The notes under the pieces: model-generated
Databases searched by the model: none
Seen by the model: only the letters and a program-made list of their open reading frames with translations
What the model was told of the DNA's origin: nothing
Made by a program: the position numbers and the translations under genes
Assembly: GCA_938004115.1 (NCBI GenBank)
Contig: CALKWS010000406.1
Coordinates: forward strand, 1 to 21,643
Source of the DNA: an uncultured Ruaniaceae bacterium
Lineage (GTDB): Bacteria; Actinomycetota; Actinomycetes; Actinomycetales; Beutenbergiaceae
Direction of reading: 5' to 3'
Length of the DNA: 21,643 nt
Shown: positions 5,666-12,954 of the stretch, in pieces
Layout: the number at the start of each line of letters is the position of its first letter
Position numbering within the stretch: position 1 is the first letter of the stretch

Positions 5666-7951
5666 TCATCTGCTGGACGCCGTCGTCCGCGCTGTCGCGC
5701 TGGTGGTGATGGCGGCACCATCCCCGTTCACGTCCAGGAACCCTTCGGGGAGGTCGTCCACGTGCACCACGTCCAGGCGCTGGGTGGGCCGGGTCATCGC
5801 CACGTACAGGTCCGCGGCATGGCCCTCGGCGAGGATCTCTGCGGGTTCGACGAGGATGACCCGGTCGAATTCCAGGCCCTTGGCGCCGGTCGGGTCCAGC
5901 AGGACCACCGGAGCGGTCAGGTCCACCGGCCCGGAGGGAAGGTCGAGCAGTGCGCTCAACTCGTGCTGGCGCGCGGGCGCGGCGATCACCGCGACCGTAC
6001 CCTGCTCATCGCCGCCCAGCGCCGATGCCACCAGGTCCAGCACCCCCTGGCCCAGATCGTCGACGGCGGTGATCCGCAGGGCATCGGGAACGTCCCGGGC
6101 GGACTGCAACGGTGCCGGCGGATGTGCCGGATCGGCGGCGGCGGCCACCTCCCGGGCCACCTGCATCACCTGGGCCGGCGTGCGGTAGTTCACCGTCAGT
6201 TCGGCCACCCGCCAGTTGCTCCGCACCATCGTGCCCAAGCGGTCGGCCCAGTCCCGGGTGCCCGCGGCCGCGGAGGTCTGGGCCACGTCGCCCACCACGG
6301 TCATCGAACGCGTCGGGCAGCGGCGCAGCAGCGCGCGCCACGCCATCTCCGACAACTCCTGCGCCTCATCGACCACCACGTGGCCGTACGTCCAGCTCCG
6401 GTCCCGGTACGCGCGTTCGGCCGTGGTCAGGCGCGGCCCGGTCTCGGCGAACCGTTCGGCGAACGCCTCGGCGGAGATGACGTCCTGGGCGCTGAGAGGA
6501 TCATCGCCCTGTGAGGCGGTGGCCAGCACCTCCTGGGCATAGGCGATCTCCCGTTCGCGCCTGACCGCCTCGGCGCGGGCGCGGATGCGCTCGCTCTCGT
6601 CGTCGGTACCGATGAGTTCGGCGGCCTCGTCGATCAACGGGACATCCGCCGTCGTCCATTCCGAGCCGGCCGGCCGTCGCAGCGCCGCCTGATCCGCCGC
6701 GGACATCCGCCCGGCCACCGCCGCGAGCTTGTGCGGCTTGGCGAACAGTTCCTCGATCAGGCCGGTGGCGGTCAGCGGCATCCAGCACAGGTTCAGCGCC
6801 ACCCGCACGTCCCGGGCCGAGCGGATGTCGTCCACGACCTGTGCCGGATCCTCCCCGGCGCCCCCGATCTGCTCCAGGTACTGCTGTGCGAGTGAGGCCA
6901 GCATCGCGCGGACGAACGTCACCCGGGCGCGGTTGTGCGGGTGCCCGGTCCGCCGGGCTCGGGCCTGGGCCTCGCGGACCTCCTGCGGACGCAGCGTCAG
7001 GACCACCCCGCCCACGTGCAGTTCCTGTTCCGGCAGCACCCGCTGCTTGGCCTTCACCGCACGGGAGATGATCCCGGCCCAGGCCCGCCGGCCCTTGATC
7101 CGCGCCACCCGGGGGCTGTCCTGCGCGGTAGCGCTGATCCCCGGGATGAGTTCACCCAGCGTGGTGGAGACCACGCCGGTCTCACCCAGCGACGGCAGCA
7201 CCTGCTCGATGTACCGCAGGAACACCCGGCTGGGGCCCAGCAGCAGTACCCCGGAGCGTTCCAGCCGTTCCCGATGGGAGTACAGCAGGTAGGCCGCCCG
7301 GTGCAGCGCGACCGCGGTCTTGCCCGTACCGGGGCCGCCCTGCACCACCAGCACCCCCTCCAGCGGGGCGCGGATGATCCCATCCTGTTCGGCCTGGATG
7401 GTGGCCACGATGTCGCTCATCCGTCCGGTGCGGGTGGCGTTCAGCGCGGCCATCAGCGCACCCTCACCGGCAAGGTTGACCTGGGTCTGCTCATCCAGGG
7501 CGTCCAGGTCCAGGACGTCGTCCTCCACCCCGATGACCTGCCGGTGGCGGGTCTGCAGGTGACGCCGCAGCACCACGTCGCCGGGGGAGTGTGCGGTGGC
7601 CTGGTAGAAGGCCCGGGCGGCGGGGGCGCGCCAGTCGGTCAGGATCGAGGCGTGCGAGGCGTCGGACAGGCCGATCCGGCCGACGTAGCGCCGCTCACCG
7701 TCGCGCAGGTCCAGCCGGCCGAACACCAGCCGGTCCTCCACCGCGTCCAGGGCCGCGATGCGGTCCTCGTACAGGGTGGCGAACGCGTCCCGCTCGGACC
7801 GGTTCTGCGGAGATCCGCTGGGACCCTCGCGGCGGACCTTGGCGAGCCGCTCGCGGGTCTGGGCCCGCAACTCGTCCAGGCGGGCATAGACACCGTCCAC
7901 ATAGGACTGTTCCAGCGTCAGGGCGTGCTGTGTGCCTTCGCGGTTGGTCAC
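5666..7951 (-). CDS. helR: HelR/HelD-family RNA polymerase-recycling motor ATPase (UvrD-like)
   Basis: A 761-residue superfamily 1 ATPase. The N-terminal region has a coiled-coil-like arm (residues 12-45), the family block YVGRIGLSD and TDWRAPAARAFYQAT (about 89-119). Walker A is GGPGTGKT (205-212), Walker B VVVDEAQE (525-532), then NYRTP (588-592), GLEFDRVILVEP (692-703) and YVAMTRPTQR (716-725). The long insertion between motifs and the N-terminal arm distinguish HelD/HelR from UvrD/PcrA helicases. Such proteins pry stalled or rifampicin-bound RNA polymerase off DNA. The GTG at 7951 is chosen: upstream, the frame stays open to 9133 but overlaps the real PAC2 gene in antisense. No rifampicin-associated element was recognised in front of it. 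HelD versus HelR assignment needs phylogeny. Confidence 0.88.
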   Translation of the reverse strand: MTNREGTQHALTLEQSYVDGVYARLDELRAQTRERLAKVRREGPSGSPQNRSERDAFATLYEDRIAALDAVEDRLVFGRLDLRDGERRYVGRIGLSDASHASILTDWRAPAARAFYQATAHSPGDVVLRRHLQTRHRQVIGVEDDVLDLDALDEQTQVNLAGEGALMAALNATRTGRMSDIVATIQAEQDGIIRAPLEGVLVVQGGPGTGKTAVALHRAAYLLYSHRERLERSGVLLLGPSRVFLRYIEQVLPSLGETGVVSTTLGELIPGISATAQDSPRVARIKGRRAWAGIISRAVKAKQRVLPEQELHVGGVVLTLRPQEVREAQARARRTGHPHNRARVTFVRAMLASLAQQYLEQIGGAGEDPAQVVDDIRSARDVRVALNLCWMPLTATGLIEELFAKPHKLAAVAGRMSAADQAALRRPAGSEWTTADVPLIDEAAELIGTDDESERIRARAEAVRREREIAYAQEVLATASQGDDPLSAQDVISAEAFAERFAETGPRLTTAERAYRDRSWTYGHVVVDEAQELSEMAWRALLRRCPTRSMTVVGDVAQTSAAAGTRDWADRLGTMVRSNWRVAELTVNYRTPAQVMQVAREVAAAADPAHPPAPLQSARDVPDALRITAVDDLGQGVLDLVASALGGDEQGTVAVIAAPARQHELSALLDLPSGPVDLTAPVVLLDPTGAKGLEFDRVILVEPAEILAEGHAADLYVAMTRPTQRLDVVHVDDLPEGFLDVNGDGAAITTSATARTTASSR

Positions 7952-8043
7952 GGTAGGTTGGATACTCCGATGCGGTGAGGAGGCCGGGCGTCCACGTGCT
8001 CCGTCCGACGTGGGCAGACCGCGGCCAAGCGACCGTCCATTAT

Positions 8044-8089
8044 GCCCGTACCCTGTGGGGTGATGCACCCCTGTTCGGCAGGTACGGGC
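8044..8089. repeat. Nested inverted repeat between helR-like and PAC2 genes
   Basis: A perfect 9-bp outer stem, GCCCGTACC (8044-8052) with GGTACGGGC (8081-8089), encloses a perfect 6-bp inner stem, GGGGTG (8057-8062) with CACCCC (8066-8071), around an ATG triplet loop. It lies in the 210-base divergent gap. There is no T-tract. It could be a protein-binding palindrome or an RNA leader structure. Confidence 0.7.
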
Positions 8090-8161
8090 GGGAATGTGAT
8101 GCTCACCGCAAGCGTTGCTCATGAGGTGAGCCCCGTATGTGGCGAGTAGAGGAAGGACGTC

Positions 8162-9088
8162 ATGGCTGCTGATCCGCAAGCGCTGTACACGCGAGAGGTC
8201 GACCTCGCAGACCTGCCGGTGGGACGCGTACCGGTCCTGGTGCATGCCTTGCAGGGATCGGTCGACGCCGGAAACGCCGGTGCGCTCCTGGCCGAGCACC
8301 TGACCTCCAAACTCACCCGGCGCCGAGTGGCCACCTTCGACCTGGACTCGCTCCTGGACTACCGCTCCCGCCGTCCGGTGATGACCTACGAGGACGGGGC
8401 CTGGACGGATTACGACGAGCCGTCCCTGGTACTCGACCTGCTGCGTGACGACGACGGTCAGGGCCTGCTGCTGCTGCACGGCCTGGAACCGGACCTGCGC
8501 TGGGAGCAGTTCATCGAGGCGATCATCGAGCTGATCGACGACTTCGACGTGCAGACCACCGTCGGTGTGCACGGTATCCCGATGGGGGTGCCGCACACCC
8601 GGCCCATCACGTTCACCGCCCACGCCACGCGGCCGGAACTCGTGGCCGACTATCCCAACTACATCTCCTCGGTGCGCGTCCCGGGCTCGGCGGCGGCCCT
8701 GCTGGAGTACCGGTTGGGGCGCAACGGGCACGACGCGATGGGCTTTGCCGCCCACGTCCCGCACTACCTGGCCCAGTCGGACTATCCGCAGGCGGCGGCC
8801 GAACTGCTCCGCCAGATCAGCCGCGTCACCGGCCTCCAACTGCCGATCGGGGACCTGGAGGCCGAGGGCCTGCGGATCCAGACCGAGATCGACCGGCAGG
8901 TGAGTGCCTCGGAGGAGGTGGCCGCAGTGGTACGGGCCCTGGAGGAGCAGTTCGACTCCTTCGCCGAGGCCACCGGCGACGAGGCCCTGCGGCCGCCCGC
9001 GCCGCACCCCGAGGAGGTGCCCAGCGCCGAGGAGATCGCAGCAAGGTTCTCCGAGTACCTGGCCGGCCAGGACAACGACAAGTCCTGA
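8162..9088 (+). CDS. PAC2 (proteasome assembly chaperone 2)-family protein
   Basis: A 308-residue protein with the PAC2-family pattern of actinobacteria. Near the N-terminus it has PVLVHALQGSVDAGNAGALLAEHL, then RRVATFDLDSLLDYRSRRP (about residues 55-73), LLLLHGLEPDLRWEQFIEAI, a GVHGIPMGVPHTRP block, and GFAAHVPHYLAQSDYPQAAAELL near 200. The C-terminal 70 residues form a probable helical, acidic tail. Related eukaryotic and archaeal proteins act in proteasome assembly. The bacterial members have no settled role, and no proteasome genes lie in this window. The ATG follows GAGGAAGGA. It diverges from the HelR-like gene across a gap with a strong nested inverted repeat. The family is likely; the function is unknown. 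Confidence 0.9.
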   Translation: MAADPQALYTREVDLADLPVGRVPVLVHALQGSVDAGNAGALLAEHLTSKLTRRRVATFDLDSLLDYRSRRPVMTYEDGAWTDYDEPSLVLDLLRDDDGQGLLLLHGLEPDLRWEQFIEAIIELIDDFDVQTTVGVHGIPMGVPHTRPITFTAHATRPELVADYPNYISSVRVPGSAAALLEYRLGRNGHDAMGFAAHVPHYLAQSDYPQAAAELLRQISRVTGLQLPIGDLEAEGLRIQTEIDRQVSASEEVAAVVRALEEQFDSFAEATGDEALRPPAPHPEEVPSAEEIAARFSEYLAGQDNDKS

Positions 9089-9371
9089 ACCGCCGGTGTG
9101 CGCGGCGCCGACTGCCGGTGTGCGCTGCGTCATGGTTCACCCGGCGTGTCGGGCGCCGATGGTGGCGCCCGCGGGACAAGCCTGGCATGCTGGGCCTCGT
9201 TACAGTTTCACTTACGTTCAACCCGGGTGGGCACACCTGTGCACAATCCCAGTGTTCCGAGCCAGGCTCCGGTCCGGTTCGGAGGGCGAAAAGCGTGGGG
9301 CGAAGCATGTGGCACGACCGGGGCTGGCACACGGCCCGCCCCACCAACGTCCCCGGAAGGACAAGCACAAC
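9089..9371 (+). other. cspA upstream region / probable 5' leader
   Basis: This 283-base stretch has no convincing gene. A TACAGT hexamer at 9201-9206, and a TTCAAC (9217-9222) with CACAAT (9242-9247) at 19-base spacing, are weak promoter candidates. If transcription starts near 9250, cspA would have a leader of about 120 bases, in keeping with the long leaders of cold-shock genes. No cold-box motif was identified with confidence. Confidence 0.3.
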
Positions 9372-9575
9372 ATGGCACAGGGAACCGTCAAGTGGTTCAA
9401 CGCTGAAAAGGGCTATGGATTCATCGCCCAGGACGGCGGCGGAGATGACGTCTTCGTCCACTACTCGGCCATCGAGTCCGATGGCTACCGCACCCTCGAA
9501 GAGGCCCAGCGGGTTGAGTTCGACATCACCCAGGGCCCCAAGGGCCCGCAGGCGGAGAGCGTTCGCGCCGTCTGA
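9372..9575 (+). CDS. cspA: Cold-shock domain protein (CspA family)
   Basis: A 67-residue single cold-shock domain. It begins MAQGTVKWFNAEKGYGFI, containing RNP1 (KGYGFI, about residues 14-19), and has RNP2 as VFVHYSAI (about 28-35), giving a five-stranded OB fold that binds single-stranded RNA and DNA. The length and C-terminal GPQAESVRAV match actinobacterial CspA proteins. It would act as an RNA chaperone in the cytoplasm. The ATG is preceded by GGAAGGA, and a strong intrinsic terminator follows 15 bases after the stop, so it is probably monocistronic. Whether it is cold-induced or constitutive cannot be read from the sequence. Confidence 0.97.
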   Translation: MAQGTVKWFNAEKGYGFIAQDGGGDDVFVHYSAIESDGYRTLEEAQRVEFDITQGPKGPQAESVRAV

Positions 9576-9590
9576 TCGACTTATCCGGAG

Positions 9591-9627
9591 GGGCCCGGTC
9601 CGCGCACGGCGCGGGGCCGGGCCCTTT
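9591..9627 (+). terminator. Intrinsic terminator after cspA
   Basis: GGGCCCGG-T-CCGCGC (9591-9605) pairs with GCGCGG-GG-CCGGGCCC (9609-9624) around an ACG loop, with one wobble pair and one bulge, followed by TTT. It sits between cspA and the convergent spermidine-synthase-like gene. Confidence 0.85.
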
Positions 9628-9650
9628 CGTGTGTCAGGGCAGGTTCAGGG

Positions 9651-10607
9651 TCAGTACAGGTTGATGATCCGGTCCGGATCCTCGCGGGTGTCCGGCAGCA
9701 TGCTGGCCACCCGCTCCTCGGCGGACTCCGAGGCATCGGTCGGCTCCCGGCCGGCGTACCAGTGGCGTTCGTCGTCCGGATCCCGGAACGTCCGCGCCGT
9801 TCCGATGAAGTCCTGCAGTTGGGCGCCGTGCAGCAGCCGCGCGGTCGGCGCCAGGGTGCGCAGCTCCCGGTTCAACTCCGCCACCGGCCAGGGGTCGTGC
9901 GCCGCGATGATCACCACGTTGCCGTAGCGGCGCCCGCGCAGCACACCGGGCTCGGCGATCACCGCCGTGTGCTCGAACACCTGCGCCACGGTGGCCGCCT
10001 CCCGGCGCGCCACCGGTAGGGGCGGGTTGTCCGCGAGGTTCAGCAGGTAGCACCCGGTGTCGGCGAGCCGGTCGGCCACCAACCGGGTGAACTCCAGGGT
10101 CCGCAGGTGCGGCGGAACGTTTCCGCCGGCGAAGGTGTCCCGGATGATCGCATCCCCGCCGCCGGTGCGCAGCGACTGCAGCGCCTCCCGGGCGTCGGAG
10201 GTGCGGATCCGTAGTCTGGGGGCCCGCGGAAGGTCGAACCAGGAGCGTACGTACTCGGCGAGTTTGGCGTCGATCTCCGCGACCAGATGCCTCGAGCGGG
10301 GCCATAGTTCGGCCATCGCCCGCGGCAGTGCGCATCCGGCGCCGCCCAGGTGGACGACGTTGAGGGGCTCGTCGTGGTGATAGCGCAGCCGCAGCACCAC
10401 CTGCATCTGCTGCATGTACTCGAACATCAGCCGGGTGGGATCGTCCAGGTACAGGTGCGAGCTCTGCACGCCATCGAGCAACAGCAGCACGCCGTTGGGA
10501 TCCTCGGTGTCAGGGGTGAGTTCTACGGTGGCGAACGTGGTGGGAATCGGACCCTGGGGGAGCGCGGCGACCGCGGGTGCGGCGGCGCGCGTCTTACGCC
10601 GAGCCAT
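9651..10607 (-). CDS. Spermidine-synthase-like protein (class I methyltransferase fold)
   Basis: A 318-residue protein of the actinobacterial spermidine-synthase-like family. A beta-rich N-terminal part (GVLLLLDGVQSSHLYLDDP, about residues 39-57) precedes a Rossmann fold. The cofactor loop is VVHLGGAGCALPR (84-96), the ribose-binding acidic residue is E111 in VAEID, and a second acidic contact is D138 in SDAREAL. The block that in true spermidine synthases carries the catalytic Asp reads DAIIRDTFAGGNVP (152-165) and lacks the usual D-x-x-D-P pattern, so polyamine synthesis is doubtful. No membrane segments are present, so this is not a fused transporter-synthase. The ATG at 10607 lies nine bases from a good -10, suggesting a leaderless mRNA. 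Substrate unknown. Confidence 0.85.
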   Translation of the reverse strand: MARRKTRAAAPAVAALPQGPIPTTFATVELTPDTEDPNGVLLLLDGVQSSHLYLDDPTRLMFEYMQQMQVVLRLRYHHDEPLNVVHLGGAGCALPRAMAELWPRSRHLVAEIDAKLAEYVRSWFDLPRAPRLRIRTSDAREALQSLRTGGGDAIIRDTFAGGNVPPHLRTLEFTRLVADRLADTGCYLLNLADNPPLPVARREAATVAQVFEHTAVIAEPGVLRGRRYGNVVIIAAHDPWPVAELNRELRTLAPTARLLHGAQLQDFIGTARTFRDPDDERHWYAGREPTDASESAEERVASMLPDTREDPDRIINLY

Positions 10608-10616
10608 ACACCCGAC

Positions 10617-10645
10617 GGTATCGCTTCCCGACGGGCCACGACCAA
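10617..10645 (-). promoter_or_regulatory. Promoter of the spermidine-synthase-like gene, probably leaderless
   Basis: On the minus strand, TTGGTC (10640-10645) and GATACC (10617-10622) are separated by 17 bases. The -10 ends only nine bases before the ATG at 10607, so transcription should start within a few bases of the start codon. The divergent SOS promoter begins six bases away, so LexA bound at 10662-10675 could also affect this promoter. Confidence 0.5.
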
Positions 10646-10651
10646 CCGACG

Positions 10652-10680
10652 TTGACAGATTCGAACTGACGTTCGATACT
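10652..10680 (+). promoter_or_regulatory. SOS promoter: LexA box inside a near-consensus sigma-70 promoter
   Basis: TTGACA (10652-10657) and GATACT (10675-10680) are separated by exactly 17 bases. The spacer contains CGAACTGACGTTCG (10662-10675), which has both perfect half-sites of the actinobacterial LexA box and extends to a flanking T/A pair. LexA bound here would block RNA polymerase directly. It is 25 bases upstream of the HEPN gene's ATG. Confidence 0.9.
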
Positions 10681-10704
10681 GGGGAAGAGGGAAGGGAGTA
10701 GGCA

Positions 10705-11106
10705 ATGGTTGACCTCGAACCCGAGCGGCTACTCAAACGCGCCCATGCCGAACTGGACCACCTCTCACCGGCCGCGCCCGCGGAGGAGAACTTCCTGCAC
10801 GCCCATATGGCGGCACTGCGGGCTGGGGCGGCCCTCCTGGCGCTGCACCCCGGGACGCGGAACCGGCGCCGGGTGCGCAGCGTGTGGGAACAGATCGCCG
10901 AACTGGACGAGGTGTGGGCGCCGTGGGCGGCGCTGTTCGCCGCTGGGGCGCCGGTGCGGGCCGCGCTGGAGAGCGGGCGGCAACGGCACCTGGACCCTCG
11001 CCAGGTGGCACGGACCGAGCAGGCGGCCGCCGAGTTCGTCGGGATCGTCGCGGACACGATTCACGCCGCGCGCGCCCAGGCCGGCCCCCGAGCGCTGGCC
11101 TCATGA
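10705..11106 (+). CDS. SAV_6107-family HEPN-domain protein, SOS-controlled
   Basis: A 133-residue, almost entirely helical protein matching the SAV_6107-type HEPN family found beside translesion polymerase genes in actinobacteria. Visible are a first helix LLKRAHAELDHL, the core ENFLHAHMAALRAGAALLALHPG (about residues 31-53), a basic turn TRNRRRVRSVWEQIAEL, and helices through ARTEQAAAEFVGIVADTIHAAR. HEPN domains are often RNases marked by R-x4-6-H, and I see no clear copy of that motif at the usual place near the C-terminus, so a non-catalytic role is possible. The ATG follows AAGGGAG and the SOS promoter. Its stop overlaps the next start as ATGA (11103-11106), so it is translationally coupled to the polymerase. 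The role in damage tolerance is inferred. Confidence 0.85.
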   Translation: MVDLEPERLLKRAHAELDHLSPAAPAEENFLHAHMAALRAGAALLALHPGTRNRRRVRSVWEQIAELDEVWAPWAALFAAGAPVRAALESGRQRHLDPRQVARTEQAAAEFVGIVADTIHAARAQAGPRALAS

Positions 11107-12344
11107 GCCGGTCGGTCCGGTCCGCGGCAGTGCGCCGGCAGTGGGGGGAGGACGACTCGGCCACCCCCATCCTGCACGTGGACATGGACGCCTTCTTCGC
11201 CGCCGTCGAACTGATCGAACGGCCCGAACTTCGAGGGAGGGCCGTGATCGTCGGGGGGCAGCACCGCGGTGTGGTGGTGTCGGCGACCTATGAGGCACGT
11301 GCCGCGGGGGTGCACGCCGCGATGCCGATGGCCCGTGCGCGGGCACTGTGCCCCCATGCCGTGGTGCTGCCGCCCCGCCATGACCGGTACCGGGAGGTCT
11401 CTGCCGCGGTGCTGGACATCCTGCGGCGCGCCACCCCGGTCCTGGAGCAGGTCAGCATCGACGAGGCGTTCCTCGATGTCTCCGGTGCGCGCCGCCGGCT
11501 GGGGTCCCCGGTCCGGATCGCCACCCAACTGCGCGAACAGATCCGCACCGAGCTGTCCGTCGACGCCTCGGTGGGGATCGCCTCCACCAAGTTCGTGGCC
11601 AAGCTGGCCTCCAGCCACGCCAAACCCAACGGCATGCTGCTCATCCCCGCCGATGCGACCGTGGCGTTCCTGCACTCCCTTCCGGTGGGTGCGCTATGGG
11701 GCGTGGGGGAGCGAACCGCGGAGCTCCTGGCGTCGCGGGCGATCCACACCGTGGCGGACCTCGCGCACACGCCCCCGCCCACGCTGCACCGGTTGCTGGG
11801 CGTGTCATCCGGGCAGCGCCTGCTGGATCTGTCCTGGGGCAGGGATCCGCGCCCGGTGCAGCCGCACCGGCCGGAGAAGTCGATCGGCCACGAGCAGACG
11901 TTCCCCGAGGACCTCACCCGCTCCGAGGACCTGAACGCCGTGCTGCTGGACCAGGCACATCGGTGCGCGGCGAGATTGCGGGCGGCGGAGATGGTCAGCG
12001 CGACGGTGTCGATCAAGGTACGGTTCGCGGACTTCACCACCCTCACCCGCGCACGGAGTCTGCCGACTCCCACCGATGTCGCCCATGAGGTGTACACCGC
12101 CGCGCGTGACCTGCTCGCCGGAGTCGATATTCCCAGCAGCGGGGTGCGCTTGCTGGGCGTGCGCTGCGAGGCGCTCAGTCCGGCGGCCACCACCGCCCTC
12201 CAGGGCACCCTCGACGGCGGGGAGTCGAGCCGGCGGGAGGCCGAACGAGCCATGGATTCGATCCGTGCACGGTACGGCCACGGCGCGGTACGGGCGGGCG
12301 CTCTGGTGCGGCCCACCGGCGAACCGGCGCCCGAAACGCCATGA
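11103..12344 (+). CDS. dinB: Y-family DNA polymerase IV (DinB-type translesion polymerase)
   Basis: A 413-residue polymerase. Metal-binding acidic residues are D27 and D29 in LHVDMDAFFAAVE and the D120-E121 pair in QVSIDEAFLDVSG. The steric-gate aromatic is F32. SATYEARAAGVHAAMPM (about residues 60-76) is the finger block that contacts the incoming nucleotide, followed by SVGIASTKFVAKLASSHAKPNG and the little-finger domain (KSIGHEQTFPEDL onward). At the position of the C-terminal clamp-binding motif the sequence reads LQGTLDGG (about 366-373), a degenerate match. The ATG at 11103 overlaps the HEPN stop and gives normal N-terminal length. An open extension to 10884 overlaps the HEPN gene. It is expressed from the upstream SOS promoter. 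No imuA'/dnaE2 genes are nearby. Confidence 0.95.
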   Translation: MSRSVRSAAVRRQWGEDDSATPILHVDMDAFFAAVELIERPELRGRAVIVGGQHRGVVVSATYEARAAGVHAAMPMARARALCPHAVVLPPRHDRYREVSAAVLDILRRATPVLEQVSIDEAFLDVSGARRRLGSPVRIATQLREQIRTELSVDASVGIASTKFVAKLASSHAKPNGMLLIPADATVAFLHSLPVGALWGVGERTAELLASRAIHTVADLAHTPPPTLHRLLGVSSGQRLLDLSWGRDPRPVQPHRPEKSIGHEQTFPEDLTRSEDLNAVLLDQAHRCAARLRAAEMVSATVSIKVRFADFTTLTRARSLPTPTDVAHEVYTAARDLLAGVDIPSSGVRLLGVRCEALSPAATTALQGTLDGGESSRREAERAMDSIRARYGHGAVRAGALVRPTGEPAPETP

Positions 12345-12482
12345 CGCACCTGGATCATCCCAGCCGCGCCGGAGGGGTGATGAGCTCGACGCCACTTCGG
12401 CTACCGCTATCGTCGCGGGGGACTTATCCTAGACAGTAGGCCCCGCATATCCACACATTCCACGACCGCCCCGGGAGGTGCC

Positions 12483-12872
12483 GTGCCTCTCTCCGAGTAC
12501 GAACAGCGCGTGCTGGAGGAGTTGGAGCAACAGTTGCGCTCCGACGACCCCAAACTCGCCGAGACCATTTCCGGGCGCACGAGTCGAAGACCATTGCAGA
12601 TCGGCTTGGGCATCGTCGGGCTCCTCGGCGGGCTGACCGCCCTGGTCGCAGGGCTGGCCAGCGGACGGTTGTGGCTCAGCGCGATCGGCTTCCTGCTCAT
12701 GTTCGCCGGGGTGCTGGTGGCGATGTCCCGGCCGCGCCGGGCCGGTGGTGACGGTGCCAACGTCCACCCCATCCGCGGCGGGAAAGGTGGCGGGGGCAAG
12801 GCACCGCAGAAGGACTCCGGGCTGATGCATCGCCTGGAAGAGCGCTGGGAGAAGCGGCGCCGCGAACCCTAG
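12483..12872 (+). CDS. DUF3040 small membrane protein
   Basis: A 129-residue protein starting MPLSEYEQRVLEELEQQLRSDDPKLAE, the signature of DUF3040 proteins found near the dcw cluster in actinobacteria. Two adjacent membrane segments lie at about residues 39-57 and 61-80, separated by a short SGRLW turn. The C-terminal tail is Gly/Lys/Arg-rich and probably cytoplasmic (KGGGGKAPQKDSGLMHRLEERWEKRRREP). The start is a GTG preceded by GGGAGGT at ideal spacing. A TATCCT hexamer at 12425-12430 may be its -10, although no -35 is clear. The gene converges on the transglutaminase operon. DUF3040 has no established biochemical function. A role in the cell envelope is only suggested by location. Confidence 0.92.
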   Translation: MPLSEYEQRVLEELEQQLRSDDPKLAETISGRTSRRPLQIGLGIVGLLGGLTALVAGLASGRLWLSAIGFLLMFAGVLVAMSRPRRAGGDGANVHPIRGGKGGGGKAPQKDSGLMHRLEERWEKRRREP

Positions 12873-12904
12873 GCGCCCGAGTCCCAGCACTGGTCTTCGG
12901 CCCA

Positions 12905-12937
12905 GGCCATCGGTCGCGACGGCGATCGGCCCCTTTT
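12905..12937 (+). terminator. Intrinsic terminator after the DUF3040 gene
   Basis: GGCCATCG (12905-12912) pairs with CGATCGGCC (12923-12931) with one bulged C, followed by CCTTTT. The same gap holds an 11-bp direct repeat, GACGGCGATCG at 12918-12928 and 12939-12949. The second copy extends into the palindrome GGCGATCGCC and may serve the convergent transcript. Confidence 0.6.
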
Positions 12938-12954
12938 AGACGGCGATCGCCCCG

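Noticed and set aside
5186..6514. A 442-codon plus-strand open frame across serA and the HelR-like gene.
   Set aside because: Shadow frame with no domain, opposite two confident genes.
7952..8161. A rifampicin-associated element upstream of the HelR-like gene.
   Set aside because: No match to the 19-bp inverted repeat I know as that element. Only the different nested repeat at 8044-8089 is present.
7952..9133. A long open extension upstream of the HelR-like gene that would make an 1155-residue protein.
   Set aside because: It runs antisense through the well-supported PAC2 gene, is low in family-like sequence, and the HelR homology begins only after 7951.
12873..12954. A CRISPR-like or mobile repeat suggested by the repeated GACGGCGATCG.
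   Set aside because: Only two copies of 11 bases in an 82-base gap. Hairpin/terminator function explains it better.
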